From JBAYGJ01 sp041666685 (GTDB lineage Bacteria > Patescibacteriota > Patescibacteriia > UBA10025 > JAHIVO01), in NCBI GenBank assembly GCA_041666685.1, contig JBAYGJ010000016.1:1-18641 (forward strand): a stretch of DNA of 18,641 bases, read 5' to 3'. The position numbers and the translations under genes are program-made. The notes beneath the pieces were generated by a model, which was given only the letters and a program-made list of their open reading frames with translations, searched no databases and was not told where the DNA came from. Below, piece after piece: positions 7,757-14,425 of this stretch (position 1 is the first letter of the stretch; each line of letters starts with the position of its first letter).

Positions 7757-7918
7757 TTAACGACGTACATTGCCTTCCTCCTCATCCATTGAGTTTCGTA
7801 GGCGTTTGTGCCTCCGTATTCCAAACCAAATCACGAAAGCAATGCCCAAGGCTGATACAATAGTGGCTGCGATGAGGACAAGGGGGTCGATTACGCATGC
7901 GGTAGTTGTGAGGTGCAT
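7757..7918 (-). CDS. Small single-pass membrane protein of unknown function (53 residues)
   Basis: An ATG at 7918 opens a 53-codon frame ending in TAA at 7757-7759. The product begins MHLTTTACVID and has one clear hydrophobic helix at about residues 12-33, followed by a strongly basic stretch (RRHKRLR) and an acidic tail (MDEEEGN). The positive-inside rule suggests the N-terminus outside and the C-terminus in the cytoplasm. Support for a real gene is unusually complete: an AGGAGG ribosome binding site (7928-7933) 9 nt upstream, a promoter at 7956-7985, and a strong terminator just after the stop. It follows a beta-CA-like gene but is separated from it by a terminator, so it is its own transcription unit. 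No family is recognised. Confidence 0.7.
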   Translation of the reverse strand: MHLTTTACVIDPLVLIAATIVSALGIAFVIWFGIRRHKRLRNSMDEEEGNVRR

Positions 7919-7927
7919 ACGGACATC

Positions 7928-7933
7928 CCTCCT
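7928..7933 (-). promoter_or_regulatory. Ribosome binding site of the small membrane protein gene
   Basis: AGGAGG on the minus strand lies 9 nt before the ATG at 7918. A nearer ATG at 7926 is too close to it and opens only eleven codons, so 7918 is the start. Confidence 0.75.
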
Positions 7934-7955
7934 GTGTGCTCAATTCTGACAAGAC

Positions 7956-7985
7956 AGTCTACCTCCGGGCTGGAATACACGTCAA
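7956..7985 (-). promoter_or_regulatory. Promoter of the small membrane protein gene
   Basis: On the minus strand the -35 is TTGACG (7980-7985), the spacer 18 nt and the -10 TAGACT (7956-7961). The same -10 hexamer is used by the beta-CA-like gene just upstream (8518-8523). Confidence 0.65.
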
Positions 7986-8005
7986 GGCCATATATACACA
8001 GGATT

Positions 8006-8034
8006 AAAAAAGGGGACACACGGTGTGTCACCCC
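8006..8034 (-). terminator. Intrinsic terminator of the downstream beta-CA-like gene
   Basis: On the minus strand GGGG-(2-nt bulge)-ACACA pairs with TGTGT-CCCC around a CCG loop (8012-8034), followed by UUUUUU opposite 8006-8011. It lies 21 nt after the stop codon at 8056. Confidence 0.85.
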
Positions 8035-8055
8035 ATCAAACAAAGAACGAAACTT

Positions 8056-8463
8056 TCAGACTTCCTCAATCGCGACTTCGCCACTTCTTGAGGCGAGCAT
8101 CAGGATGACTGTGAGCTCCGGGAATGTGCTCATGATCACATCACGGGCCTTTTTCATGTCTTCAATGTGACGAAGTTTCTCCGCCTCCAATGAAGCAAAC
8201 GCAGTATGGCCACCGTAAGCGCCGCAGTCCAGATGGTGTACAATATACACCTTCTGTATGCCGTGCTTTTCGATAGAGATGCGAATCTGCTTCAAAATGA
8301 ATTGACGAGCCCCATCGTCGCCGTTCGTGAGATCCATGGTGGCCCCTGCACACGAGACCATGTCATAATCATCCCGCAGACCCAGATTAACCAGTAACCG
8401 CCGGATGGCAGTTCTAAACCGGAAATCCATACAGGCGATTATCAATGCCTCACATTGGTGCAT
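8056..8463 (-). CDS. Minimal beta-carbonic-anhydrase-like protein (copy 1)
   Basis: The 135-residue protein has the zinc-site motifs of beta-class carbonic anhydrases: CMDFR (Cys11, Asp13, Arg15) and HLDCGAYGG (His77, Cys80), with an AG dipeptide at 39-40 in the usual place between them. Beta-CAs interconvert CO2 and bicarbonate. All four expected zinc or gate residues are present, but the protein is shorter than known enzymes (about 165-220 residues) and lacks most of the C-terminal part, so activity is not certain. It is clearly related to the protein encoded at 8608-9033. The start at 8463 has AAGGAGG four bases upstream, a short spacing. The gene has its own promoter (8518-8546) and terminator. 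The cytoplasm is the likely location, as no signal peptide is seen. Confidence 0.8.
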   Translation of the reverse strand: MHQCEALIIACMDFRFRTAIRRLLVNLGLRDDYDMVSCAGATMDLTNGDDGARQFILKQIRISIEKHGIQKVYIVHHLDCGAYGGHTAFASLEAEKLRHIEDMKKARDVIMSTFPELTVILMLASRSGEVAIEEV

Positions 8464-8479
8464 CCATCCTCCTTGACTG

Positions 8480-8513
8480 GTTTCAAATGTACACTCAACT
8501 TTAATCTTGAAAC
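8480..8513. promoter_or_regulatory. Inverted repeat at the transcription start of beta-CA-like copy 1
   Basis: GTTTCAA (8480-8486) and TTGAAAC (8507-8513) are exact inverted copies, 20 nt apart, covering the predicted transcription start and the leader up to just before the Shine-Dalgarno. It could be a repressor operator or an mRNA hairpin. Confidence 0.4.
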
Positions 8514-8517
8514 GATA

Positions 8518-8546
8518 AGTCTACACTATCCCGACTGTTATGTCAA
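8518..8546 (-). promoter_or_regulatory. Promoter of beta-CA-like copy 1
   Basis: On the minus strand a perfect -35 TTGACA (8541-8546), a 17-nt spacer and a -10 TAGACT (8518-8523) are present between the upstream gene's terminator and this gene. Confidence 0.75.
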
Positions 8547-8567
8547 GACTGGCGAAAAATAAGTACT

Positions 8568-8595
8568 AAAAAATGCCCAATCTTGGACATTTTTT
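8568..8595. terminator. Bidirectional-looking intrinsic terminator after beta-CA-like copy 2
   Basis: AAAAAATG-CC pairs with GG-CATTTTTT in a hairpin with a short loop. The U run on the minus strand ends the operon 8608-11529, which lies 12 nt upstream. The A/T arms make it symmetric. Confidence 0.85.
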
Positions 8596-8607
8596 GTATT
8601 TAGGCTA

Positions 8608-9033
8608 TCAAATTACCTTAAAATCTATCTGATTCTCCCCGTCTTTTTCCGTAATCCGGGCTAATACTTTTTTAATCTGTAATTCCGGGAAGGCCCTAGT
8701 TAATACTGACTGGGACGTCTCCATATCCTGACATTGCCTGTCATGTTCAACCTGTTCATTGGGGAACGCTTTATGGCCGCCGTAAGCGCCGCAGTCCATA
8801 TGGTGAATCAGATACACCTCAGAAATTTTATGTAACTTTTGGGATAGTTCGACTTGTTTCAACAGCACTGGCATAGTAGTCGAATCCTGATCAGCGAGAC
8901 ATTTGGATACACCTGCAAGGCTGACTAAGTCATACGTATCTTTCAGCCCGAGGGAAACGAGAAAATCTTGGATTGCCGTGTGGAACCGGAAATCCATACA
9001 GTTGATCACGAGGGCCCGACAAGTGTGGGACAT
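8608..9033 (-). CDS. Minimal beta-carbonic-anhydrase-like protein (copy 2)
   Basis: Starting at 9033 (MSHTCRALVI) the product has 141 residues and carries CMDFR (Cys12, Asp14, Arg16) and HMDCGAYGG (His78, Cys81), the zinc and Asp/Arg gate motifs of beta-carbonic anhydrases. It is obviously paralogous to copy 1: both share the GL-D-YD-VS-AG stretch and the HH-DCGAYGGH core. A longer in-frame start at 9072 would overlap the transporter gene by 17 nt and add a hydrophobic stretch not found in copy 1, so 9033 is preferred, leaving a 22-nt gap. It has no promoter of its own and is followed by a terminator, so it is the last gene of the transporter operon. It is shorter than typical beta-CAs; whether it hydrates CO2 or has another metal-dependent role is open. 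Confidence 0.78.
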   Translation of the reverse strand: MSHTCRALVINCMDFRFHTAIQDFLVSLGLKDTYDLVSLAGVSKCLADQDSTTMPVLLKQVELSQKLHKISEVYLIHHMDCGAYGGHKAFPNEQVEHDRQCQDMETSQSVLTRAFPELQIKKVLARITEKDGENQIDFKVI

Positions 9034-9055
9034 AAAATGATGAGTTACTATTAAA

Positions 9056-10303
9056 TTAATTAAAACCGACAATTGATGAAATTACTAAGGCAACAGTCGC
9101 GGCCAGTATAAAACCGATTGTCGCCCAACTGATGATATTACTGGTCCGGGAATTCACGTGCTCTCCCATAATCTGCTTATTATTGATGATAAGCATGACA
9201 AAAATCAAGATAATAGGCAAAAGAATGCCGTTGATGTCCTGGGAAAATATCATGATTTTTACCAGTGAAATGCTCGGGACCAATACGGCTATGGCCGGCA
9301 AGATGATGCAGGCTAAAATGATGCTATAAAATGTCTTGCCGTTTTTCCAGTTTGTATCAAAACCGGACTCCCATCCGAAAGCCTCGCACAAGGCATACGA
9401 GGTGGTGGTCGGCAAGATGAATGCGCCCAGCATGGACGCGCTGAATAAGCCAAATGCAAATAATGATTGCGCAAAATTTCCCACCAATGGCTTCAGGGCC
9501 AGGGCCGCATCCTTGGCGTCGGTAATTTCTATCCCGTATTTATACAGCGTGGCTGCCGTACATACGATGATAAAAAAACTGACGATGTTAGTGATAAATG
9601 CGCCGATGAACACTTCAGCCTTTTCAGCCTTATAATGCCTTATCTTCAGGCCTTTATCAACGACATATGACTGGATAAAGAACTGCCCCCACGGCGTAAT
9701 AGTGGTACCGATTAATGCGATCATGGTGATTAAAAAAGGAGTATTCCACTGTAAGGTCGGCGTGACCATGTGCCTCACCGCTTCCCCATAATCCGGACCA
9801 ATGACAAAACCATTGATGATATATACTATATAAAATGCGGAAAAAACCAGGAAAATCTTTTGTGTCGTCTTGAATGACCCCTTATACAGGATAAACCAGA
9901 CTATGAGGGCGGCTAACGGGACAGCGATAAATTTACTCACACCGATAATGGAAAATGCTGCGGCGATGCCTGCAAATTCTGCAGTAATGGTACCGAGATT
10001 CGCGATCAGCATGCCCACCATGGCCACGGTAGTCCACCGTACTCCGAAATGTTCCCGGATGATCCCGCCCAAGCCCTGCCGAGTGACTAGCCCGATCCGG
10101 ACTCCCATTTCCTGGGTGATGGCTAATGAAATGGTAATCAACAACAAAACCCACAGCATAGTGGTTCCGTAATGAGCACCGACCACAGAATAAGTGGTGA
10201 TGCCACCCGCATCATTGTCAGCGTTTGCGGATATGATGCCCGGACCGACCACGCCAAAAAAGAATACGATCCGTTTCCACCATGATAGCCACTTATCTCT
10301 CAT
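9056..10303 (-). CDS. Nramp-related divalent metal ion transporter, possibly of the magnesium-transporting type
   Basis: The 415-residue protein has about eleven membrane segments and the Nramp (SLC11) layout, with GPGIISA leading into the broken first helix. The classical metal-site motif DPGN of that helix is replaced by DNDAGG (29-34), and the sixth-helix motif MPH is replaced by TITPWGQ (201-207), so the metal-binding Met of manganese/iron Nramps is missing. Known Nramp-related magnesium transporters (NRMTs) also lack that Met. The next upstream gene, 11 nt away, encodes an MgtE-type magnesium-sensing domain, which fits magnesium transport; this is inference. It acts in the cytoplasmic membrane. 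No clear Shine-Dalgarno is visible, so translation may be coupled to the gene before it. Confidence 0.85.
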   Translation of the reverse strand: MRDKWLSWWKRIVFFFGVVGPGIISANADNDAGGITTYSVVGAHYGTTMLWVLLLITISLAITQEMGVRIGLVTRQGLGGIIREHFGVRWTTVAMVGMLIANLGTITAEFAGIAAAFSIIGVSKFIAVPLAALIVWFILYKGSFKTTQKIFLVFSAFYIVYIINGFVIGPDYGEAVRHMVTPTLQWNTPFLITMIALIGTTITPWGQFFIQSYVVDKGLKIRHYKAEKAEVFIGAFITNIVSFFIIVCTAATLYKYGIEITDAKDAALALKPLVGNFAQSLFAFGLFSASMLGAFILPTTTSYALCEAFGWESGFDTNWKNGKTFYSIILACIILPAIAVLVPSISLVKIMIFSQDINGILLPIILIFVMLIINNKQIMGEHVNSRTSNIISWATIGFILAATVALVISSIVGFN

Positions 10304-10314
10304 ACATAATTCGT

Positions 10315-11529
10315 TTATGCGTCTGGAACCAAACGCCGGATGACATCGTCGATCGTGACCACGCCGATCAAATGGCGGTCACCGTCCAGCACAGGAGCGG
10401 TCAATAAATTATATTTAGTCATGATCCGGGCAATCTCGTCAATTTCCATATCAGCACGTAATGACGGTGACGGCGGATAATGCTCCAGCAGGTCCTTCAC
10501 TTTTTGGTCCGAGGGGGACTTGATCAGCCAGCGCAAGGACGCTTTGCCGTAATAATGTCCGTCATCCCCTGTTATATAAAAATAGAGCACATTGGTCATG
10601 GCCGGTGAGGATTTCTTCACTTCTTCAATCACTTGTTCCACGGTCCAATCGGGACGCACCGTAACATATTCAACCGTCATCAAGCCTCCGGCGGTGTCGC
10701 TTTTATACGCCATCAATTTTTGTACGGTACTTTGCTGTGCGCTCTGCAGGTATGACATCAGCGCTTTCGCTTCGTCGGCCGGCATCATTTTGATCAGGTC
10801 CACGACCTCGTCCACGGACATCTTCGCCAAAATGCTGGCTGACTGCTCCGGATCCAGGTATTTCATGAGTATCGCCTGGAGATGAGGATCGACTTCTTCG
10901 AATACTTTTGCCGCGTTATCCGTACTCATGGAAATCATCAGGCGGCTCCCGTGTTTCACATTCAGATCCTCTACGATGTTTGCCAGGTCGGCCGGGTGGA
11001 GCTCATTGATATCCAGGCGCTCTGTCTTCAGTTTCAGGAGTCCATGCACCAGTTTCGCCTGCCGCCAGTCGATCAGGTTCACTTTCAGTAAACCAAAAAA
11101 GTCGAGCCACTCCAGGCCCAACCGCCGTAATAACCCCAAAAAACTGACATCAATTCCGACGACGCACATCCGGTCCTCAAACGTCCCGAACCGGACATCA
11201 TTGACCCGGACTACACGGATGCCAGCCACATCGACTATCTGCTGGTCCAGGACAGTATGCTGTAGGCCGACCAGTTCGTTCGGAACTGTTTCCTGGACGG
11301 GTATTTTCTCCAGCATGCCGGATAATACCACGTCATGTTTGCCGAGCAGCTGTACAAACCGGTATGGTATGAATATCATCCGCTTGTTGCGCCGATCCTT
11401 GATTTTCAGGTATTCCAGCGGCGGATAGCTGCCCGGCCTGGGCATGATCAATATATCCACCAGCTTGCCGACTGTCGTATCGGCACTATCCCGCACGTTC
11501 GTATTCACGATCTGGCTGAGGTAAGGCAT
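10315..11529 (-). CDS. Soluble PRC-barrel / MgtE N-domain / CBS-pair protein, probable Mg2+ sensor for the adjacent Nramp-type transporter
   Basis: The 404-residue protein has no membrane segment. Residues about 1-150 look like two PRC-barrel-like beta units (TVGKLVDILIMP near 19-30; QIVDVAGIRVVRVNDVRF near 97-114). Residues 175-275 match the MgtE intracellular N domain (HPADLANIVEDL; repeated acidic helices). Residues 279-404 form a CBS pair starting with TAGGLMT, the same motif as in MgtE channels, and ending in LIGVVTIDDVIRRL. In MgtE these two domains bind Mg2+ and close the pore; here the MgtE membrane domain is absent and an Nramp-type transporter follows 11 nt later. The inferred role is a magnesium-responsive regulatory subunit. 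A promoter lies just upstream (11570-11597). The start at 11529 lacks a good Shine-Dalgarno but fits the PRC fold. Confidence 0.87.
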   Translation of the reverse strand: MPYLSQIVNTNVRDSADTTVGKLVDILIMPRPGSYPPLEYLKIKDRRNKRMIFIPYRFVQLLGKHDVVLSGMLEKIPVQETVPNELVGLQHTVLDQQIVDVAGIRVVRVNDVRFGTFEDRMCVVGIDVSFLGLLRRLGLEWLDFFGLLKVNLIDWRQAKLVHGLLKLKTERLDINELHPADLANIVEDLNVKHGSRLMISMSTDNAAKVFEEVDPHLQAILMKYLDPEQSASILAKMSVDEVVDLIKMMPADEAKALMSYLQSAQQSTVQKLMAYKSDTAGGLMTVEYVTVRPDWTVEQVIEEVKKSSPAMTNVLYFYITGDDGHYYGKASLRWLIKSPSDQKVKDLLEHYPPSPSLRADMEIDEIARIMTKYNLLTAPVLDGDRHLIGVVTIDDVIRRLVPDA

Positions 11530-11569
11530 AACAATTTTGGTTGGTTAACGCAAAGAATCCTCTACAGTA

Positions 11570-11597
11570 ATTATATACCCGCTGTAAAGGTATTCAA
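11570..11597 (-). promoter_or_regulatory. Promoter of the sensor/transporter/beta-CA operon
   Basis: On the minus strand TTGAAT (11592-11597), a 16-nt spacer and a perfect TATAAT (11570-11575) lie between atpC and this operon, giving a leader of about 33 nt. No M-box or other magnesium riboswitch fits in so short a leader. Confidence 0.65.
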
Positions 11598-11624
11598 AGC
11601 AACCTCATCGCCCCAAAACATCCA

Positions 11625-12065
11625 TTATGACTGGGGCATAATCGGCTCCCGCGGCTTTCTCCGACGGCGGGCCACTTTCAAGCGGGCCAGTTCTTTTTCA
11701 AGTTTGGCAGACACGGCGGCAAAATCAGTGGCATCGGCGCGCTTCGTGGTCAGTAATTCCCTGGCCGCCCGGCGCGCTTCCTCTGCCCGCTGTTCATCAA
11801 TCTCTTCTTCACGTTCTGCTGTATCCGCTAGGACCGTGACCTGCTTTGGTTTGACCTGGATGAATCCACCGGATACAGCCATGTAAATAATTTCACTGCC
11901 TTTTTTTATCCTGATTTCCCCGGCTGACAGCAAGGACACCAGCGGGATATGGTGCGGCAGAATGCCGATCTCGCCCTGCTGGGTCGGTAATGTAATCTCA
12001 TCCACCTCGTCCTCAAAGACGACACGTTCGGGGGTAGTAATTTGAAATTTAATTTTATCAGCCAT
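11625..12065 (-). CDS. atpC: F1 ATP synthase epsilon subunit
   Basis: The 146-residue protein starts with the beta-sandwich typical of epsilon (FQITTPERVVFEDEVDEITLPT, then GEIGILPHHIPLVS), which docks on gamma and the c-ring. A charged helical region (about 85-146, EREEEIDEQRAEEARRAAREL) forms the C-terminal helices that can inhibit ATP hydrolysis in other bacteria. The tail ends in a very basic RRRRKPREP, longer than in many homologues. It is the last gene of the atp operon, 11 nt after atpD. A GCCCCA/TGGGGC inverted repeat overlaps its end, but without a U run, so no clear terminator separates it from the next operon, which has its own promoter. Confidence 0.93.
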   Translation of the reverse strand: MADKIKFQITTPERVVFEDEVDEITLPTQQGEIGILPHHIPLVSLLSAGEIRIKKGSEIIYMAVSGGFIQVKPKQVTVLADTAEREEEIDEQRAEEARRAARELLTTKRADATDFAAVSAKLEKELARLKVARRRRKPREPIMPQS

Positions 12066-12076
12066 GGTAAGTGATA

Positions 12077-13462
12077 TTATGCTTTAACCTCTTCGATGCC
12101 GCCTTTCATATAAAATGATTGCTCGGAAATACTGTCATATTTACCATCCAAAATTTCCTTAAAACTCCGGATCGTGTCCTTCAACGGGACATATTTGCCG
12201 GATGTGCCCGTAAACGTTTCGGCCACGAACATCGGCTGGGACAGGAACCGCTGAATTTTTCTGGCACGGCTGACCGTCTGCTTATCCTCCTCGGATAAGT
12301 CCTCCATACCCAAAATGGCGATAATATCCTGCAGATCTTTGTACCGCTGTAAAATCTTCTGAACAGCGCGCGCAGTTTCATAGTGTTCCTGCCCGACGAT
12401 AGACGGTTCCAAAATCGTTGAGGTCGAATCAAGCGGGTCAACCGCCGGATAGATACCGAGTTCTGACAGGGCGCGAGACAATACGACCGTGGAATCCAAA
12501 TGTGAAAAAGTGGTAGCCGGTGCCGGATCGGTCAAATCGTCTGCCGGTACATAGACGGCCTGGACTGATGTGATAGAACCGTAACGGGTTGAAGTGATGC
12601 GTTCTTGCAGCTCGCCCATCTCCGTCGCCAATGTCGGCTGGTACCCTACAGCAGACGGGATACGACCGAGTAAAGCAGAGACTTCGGAGCCGGCCTGGGT
12701 AAACCGAAAAATATTGTCGATGAATAGCAATACGTCCTGTTTTTCCTCGTCGCGGAAATATTCGGCCAGTGCCAAGCCGGTCAACGCGACACGGGCGCGC
12801 GCTCCCGGCGGTTCATTCATCTGGCCGAAAACTAACGATGTTTTTGCCAGCACCCCTGAACCTTTCATTTCATGGTACAGGTCGTTCCCTTCACGGGTCC
12901 TTTCGCCGACGCCAGCGAACACGGAAAAACCGCCATGCTCTTCGGCAATATTTCGGATCAATTCCTGGATAATGACAGTTTTACCGACGCCAGCGCCGCC
13001 GAACAGGCCGACTTTGCCGCCTTTTACGATCGGGCAGATCAAATCAATGACTTTTATGCCAGTTTCCAATATTTCAGTTTTTGTTGACTGGTCAGCGAAA
13101 CTCGGTGCCGGGCGGTGGATTGGGTACCGTTTTTTCGCTTCGACAGGCTTCCCCTCATCCAACGGCTCGCCGAGCAGATTGATCATCCGGCCGAGCGTTT
13201 CCTTGCCCACCGGTACAGATATCGGCGCGCCGGTATTGACGACTTCCATGCCGCGGGACAGGCCATCGGTCGAATCCATGGCTACGGTCCGGACTGTGCT
13301 GCCTTCCAGCTGCTGCTGGACTTCCAACACTACCCGTTGGGTCTTGTCACCGTGAGTACGATGGACCTCCAGGGCAATATACGTACCTGGTAAATCTTTT
13401 TCAAATTTTACATCGACCACCGGGCCGATAATCTGGGAAATGACTCCTTTGCTGTGTGACAT
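12077..13462 (-). CDS. atpD: F1 ATP synthase beta (catalytic) subunit
   Basis: The 461-residue protein is full length for the family. It has the Walker A GGAGVGKT (155-162), the Walker B region DVLLFIDNIFRF and the signature PSAVGYQPTLATEMG with GSEVSALLGR. Beta carries the three catalytic nucleotide sites that make ATP from ADP and phosphate as gamma rotates. It lies 38 nt after atpG. No Shine-Dalgarno is seen; instead the spacer carries an AT-rich palindromic sequence followed by AGAAC just before the ATG, almost the same as before atpA. Confidence 0.98.
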   Translation of the reverse strand: MSHSKGVISQIIGPVVDVKFEKDLPGTYIALEVHRTHGDKTQRVVLEVQQQLEGSTVRTVAMDSTDGLSRGMEVVNTGAPISVPVGKETLGRMINLLGEPLDEGKPVEAKKRYPIHRPAPSFADQSTKTEILETGIKVIDLICPIVKGGKVGLFGGAGVGKTVIIQELIRNIAEEHGGFSVFAGVGERTREGNDLYHEMKGSGVLAKTSLVFGQMNEPPGARARVALTGLALAEYFRDEEKQDVLLFIDNIFRFTQAGSEVSALLGRIPSAVGYQPTLATEMGELQERITSTRYGSITSVQAVYVPADDLTDPAPATTFSHLDSTVVLSRALSELGIYPAVDPLDSTSTILEPSIVGQEHYETARAVQKILQRYKDLQDIIAILGMEDLSEEDKQTVSRARKIQRFLSQPMFVAETFTGTSGKYVPLKDTIRSFKEILDGKYDSISEQSFYMKGGIEEVKA

Positions 13463-13489
13463 AATGTTCTAAATTTATAAATAATTATT
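13463..13489 (-). promoter_or_regulatory. AT-rich palindromic upstream sequence of atpD (shared with atpA)
   Basis: On the minus strand ATTTATAAATTT is followed by AGAAC and a few bases later by the ATG. The same order occurs before atpA at 15950-15975. There is no Shine-Dalgarno, so this may be an AU-rich translation-initiation element. Confidence 0.4.
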
Positions 13490-13500
13490 TGATAATATGC

Positions 13501-14409
13501 TTATGAAACCGCCGCACTGCCGGAGGAAATATCCGCCAGCTCCGAGGTGATCATCTGTTGCCGCGCCTGATTGAACGTCAGGGTCAGTTCGCTGATCATA
13601 TCCGAAGCCGCATCCGACGCGTTGCGCATAGCCATCATGCGGGACGAATGTTCAGAGGCGTTCGATTCCAGCAACGCCTGGTACAGCTGTACCTCAATCA
13701 ATCTGGCCAACATCTGGTCTAGCACAATATCCGTCGAGGGCTCAAAAAGGTATTCGTTGTCGTTTTCATTATTGGCTACCGGCTGGACCCCAGAAATTGC
13801 CCCTAATTCATCGTCTTCATGCCCGATCGGCAATATCCGCTTGATGCGGGGCTTCTGTTTCATGGCTGAATAATAATCAGTGTAGGCGACGATCACCTTG
13901 TCGTATTTTCCTGAGACATAATCCGCAATAACCATTTTTGCAAGAGGCGTGACTTCCGTCACCCGGGTCGCCACATCAACCTTTGCAAATTCGGCTACAA
14001 TCTCATGCCCGTGCTTATACATAATGTCCCGGCCGCGTTTGCCCATCAACAGTACTTCCGCTTCGATTTCAACATTATCCTGAGAATGGTGGCGGATATA
14101 CTCAGCGACCGTATCAATAATCTCATGATTGAACCCCCCACAGAGCCCTCGATTTGACGTCATCATGATCAAACCGACTTTTTTCACTTTGTCGCGTTTC
14201 TGCAGGAGCGGATGCAGCGATGGGTCCGTCAGGCTGGAGAGCTCCTTCACGATCTGCCAAGCGGCGTGCGAATACGCACGTGACGCCAACACGGCCTTAA
14301 CCGCCCGGCGCATTTTTGCGGCAGCCACCAGCTCCATCGCTTTCGTGATTTTACGCGTACTGGTGACGGATCGGATCCGACGTTTGATTTCTCGTGTCAT
14401 GATTGCCAT
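13501..14409 (-). CDS. atpG: F1 ATP synthase gamma (rotor shaft) subunit
   Basis: The 302-residue protein begins with the conserved N-terminal helix (REIKRRIRSV followed by TRKITKAMELVAAAKMRRA) and ends with the matching C-terminal helix (SRMMAMRNASDAASDMISEL). Together these form the coiled-coil shaft inside the alpha3beta3 ring. The segment MMTSNRGLCGGFN is the other family hallmark. The start at 14409 is 16 nt after atpA; an ATG three codons later (14400) is also possible, and neither has a clear Shine-Dalgarno. A central stretch around NNENDNEYLFEPS is variable in the family. Confidence 0.97.
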   Translation of the reverse strand: MAIMTREIKRRIRSVTSTRKITKAMELVAAAKMRRAVKAVLASRAYSHAAWQIVKELSSLTDPSLHPLLQKRDKVKKVGLIMMTSNRGLCGGFNHEIIDTVAEYIRHHSQDNVEIEAEVLLMGKRGRDIMYKHGHEIVAEFAKVDVATRVTEVTPLAKMVIADYVSGKYDKVIVAYTDYYSAMKQKPRIKRILPIGHEDDELGAISGVQPVANNENDNEYLFEPSTDIVLDQMLARLIEVQLYQALLESNASEHSSRMMAMRNASDAASDMISELTLTFNQARQQMITSELADISSGSAAVS

Positions 14410-14425
14410 AAGAACTCGTTACCGG

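Noticed and set aside
7699..7770. 23-codon minus-strand frame overlapping the end of the small membrane protein gene
   Set aside because: It has an AGGAGG-like site, but that sequence encodes the acidic tail of the upstream gene, and most of the frame is the terminator hairpin.
9034..9072. Longer start of beta-CA-like copy 2 at 9072
   Set aside because: It would overlap the transporter gene and add residues with no counterpart in copy 1.
10928..11428. Plus-strand open frame of 166 codons
   Set aside because: It is antisense to the PRC/MgtE-N/CBS gene, which is clearly real; the frame is Arg/Ser/Thr-rich low-quality sequence.
12594..13355. Long plus-strand open frame of 253 codons
   Set aside because: It lies wholly antisense to atpD, has no protein-like pattern and follows from codon bias of the real gene.
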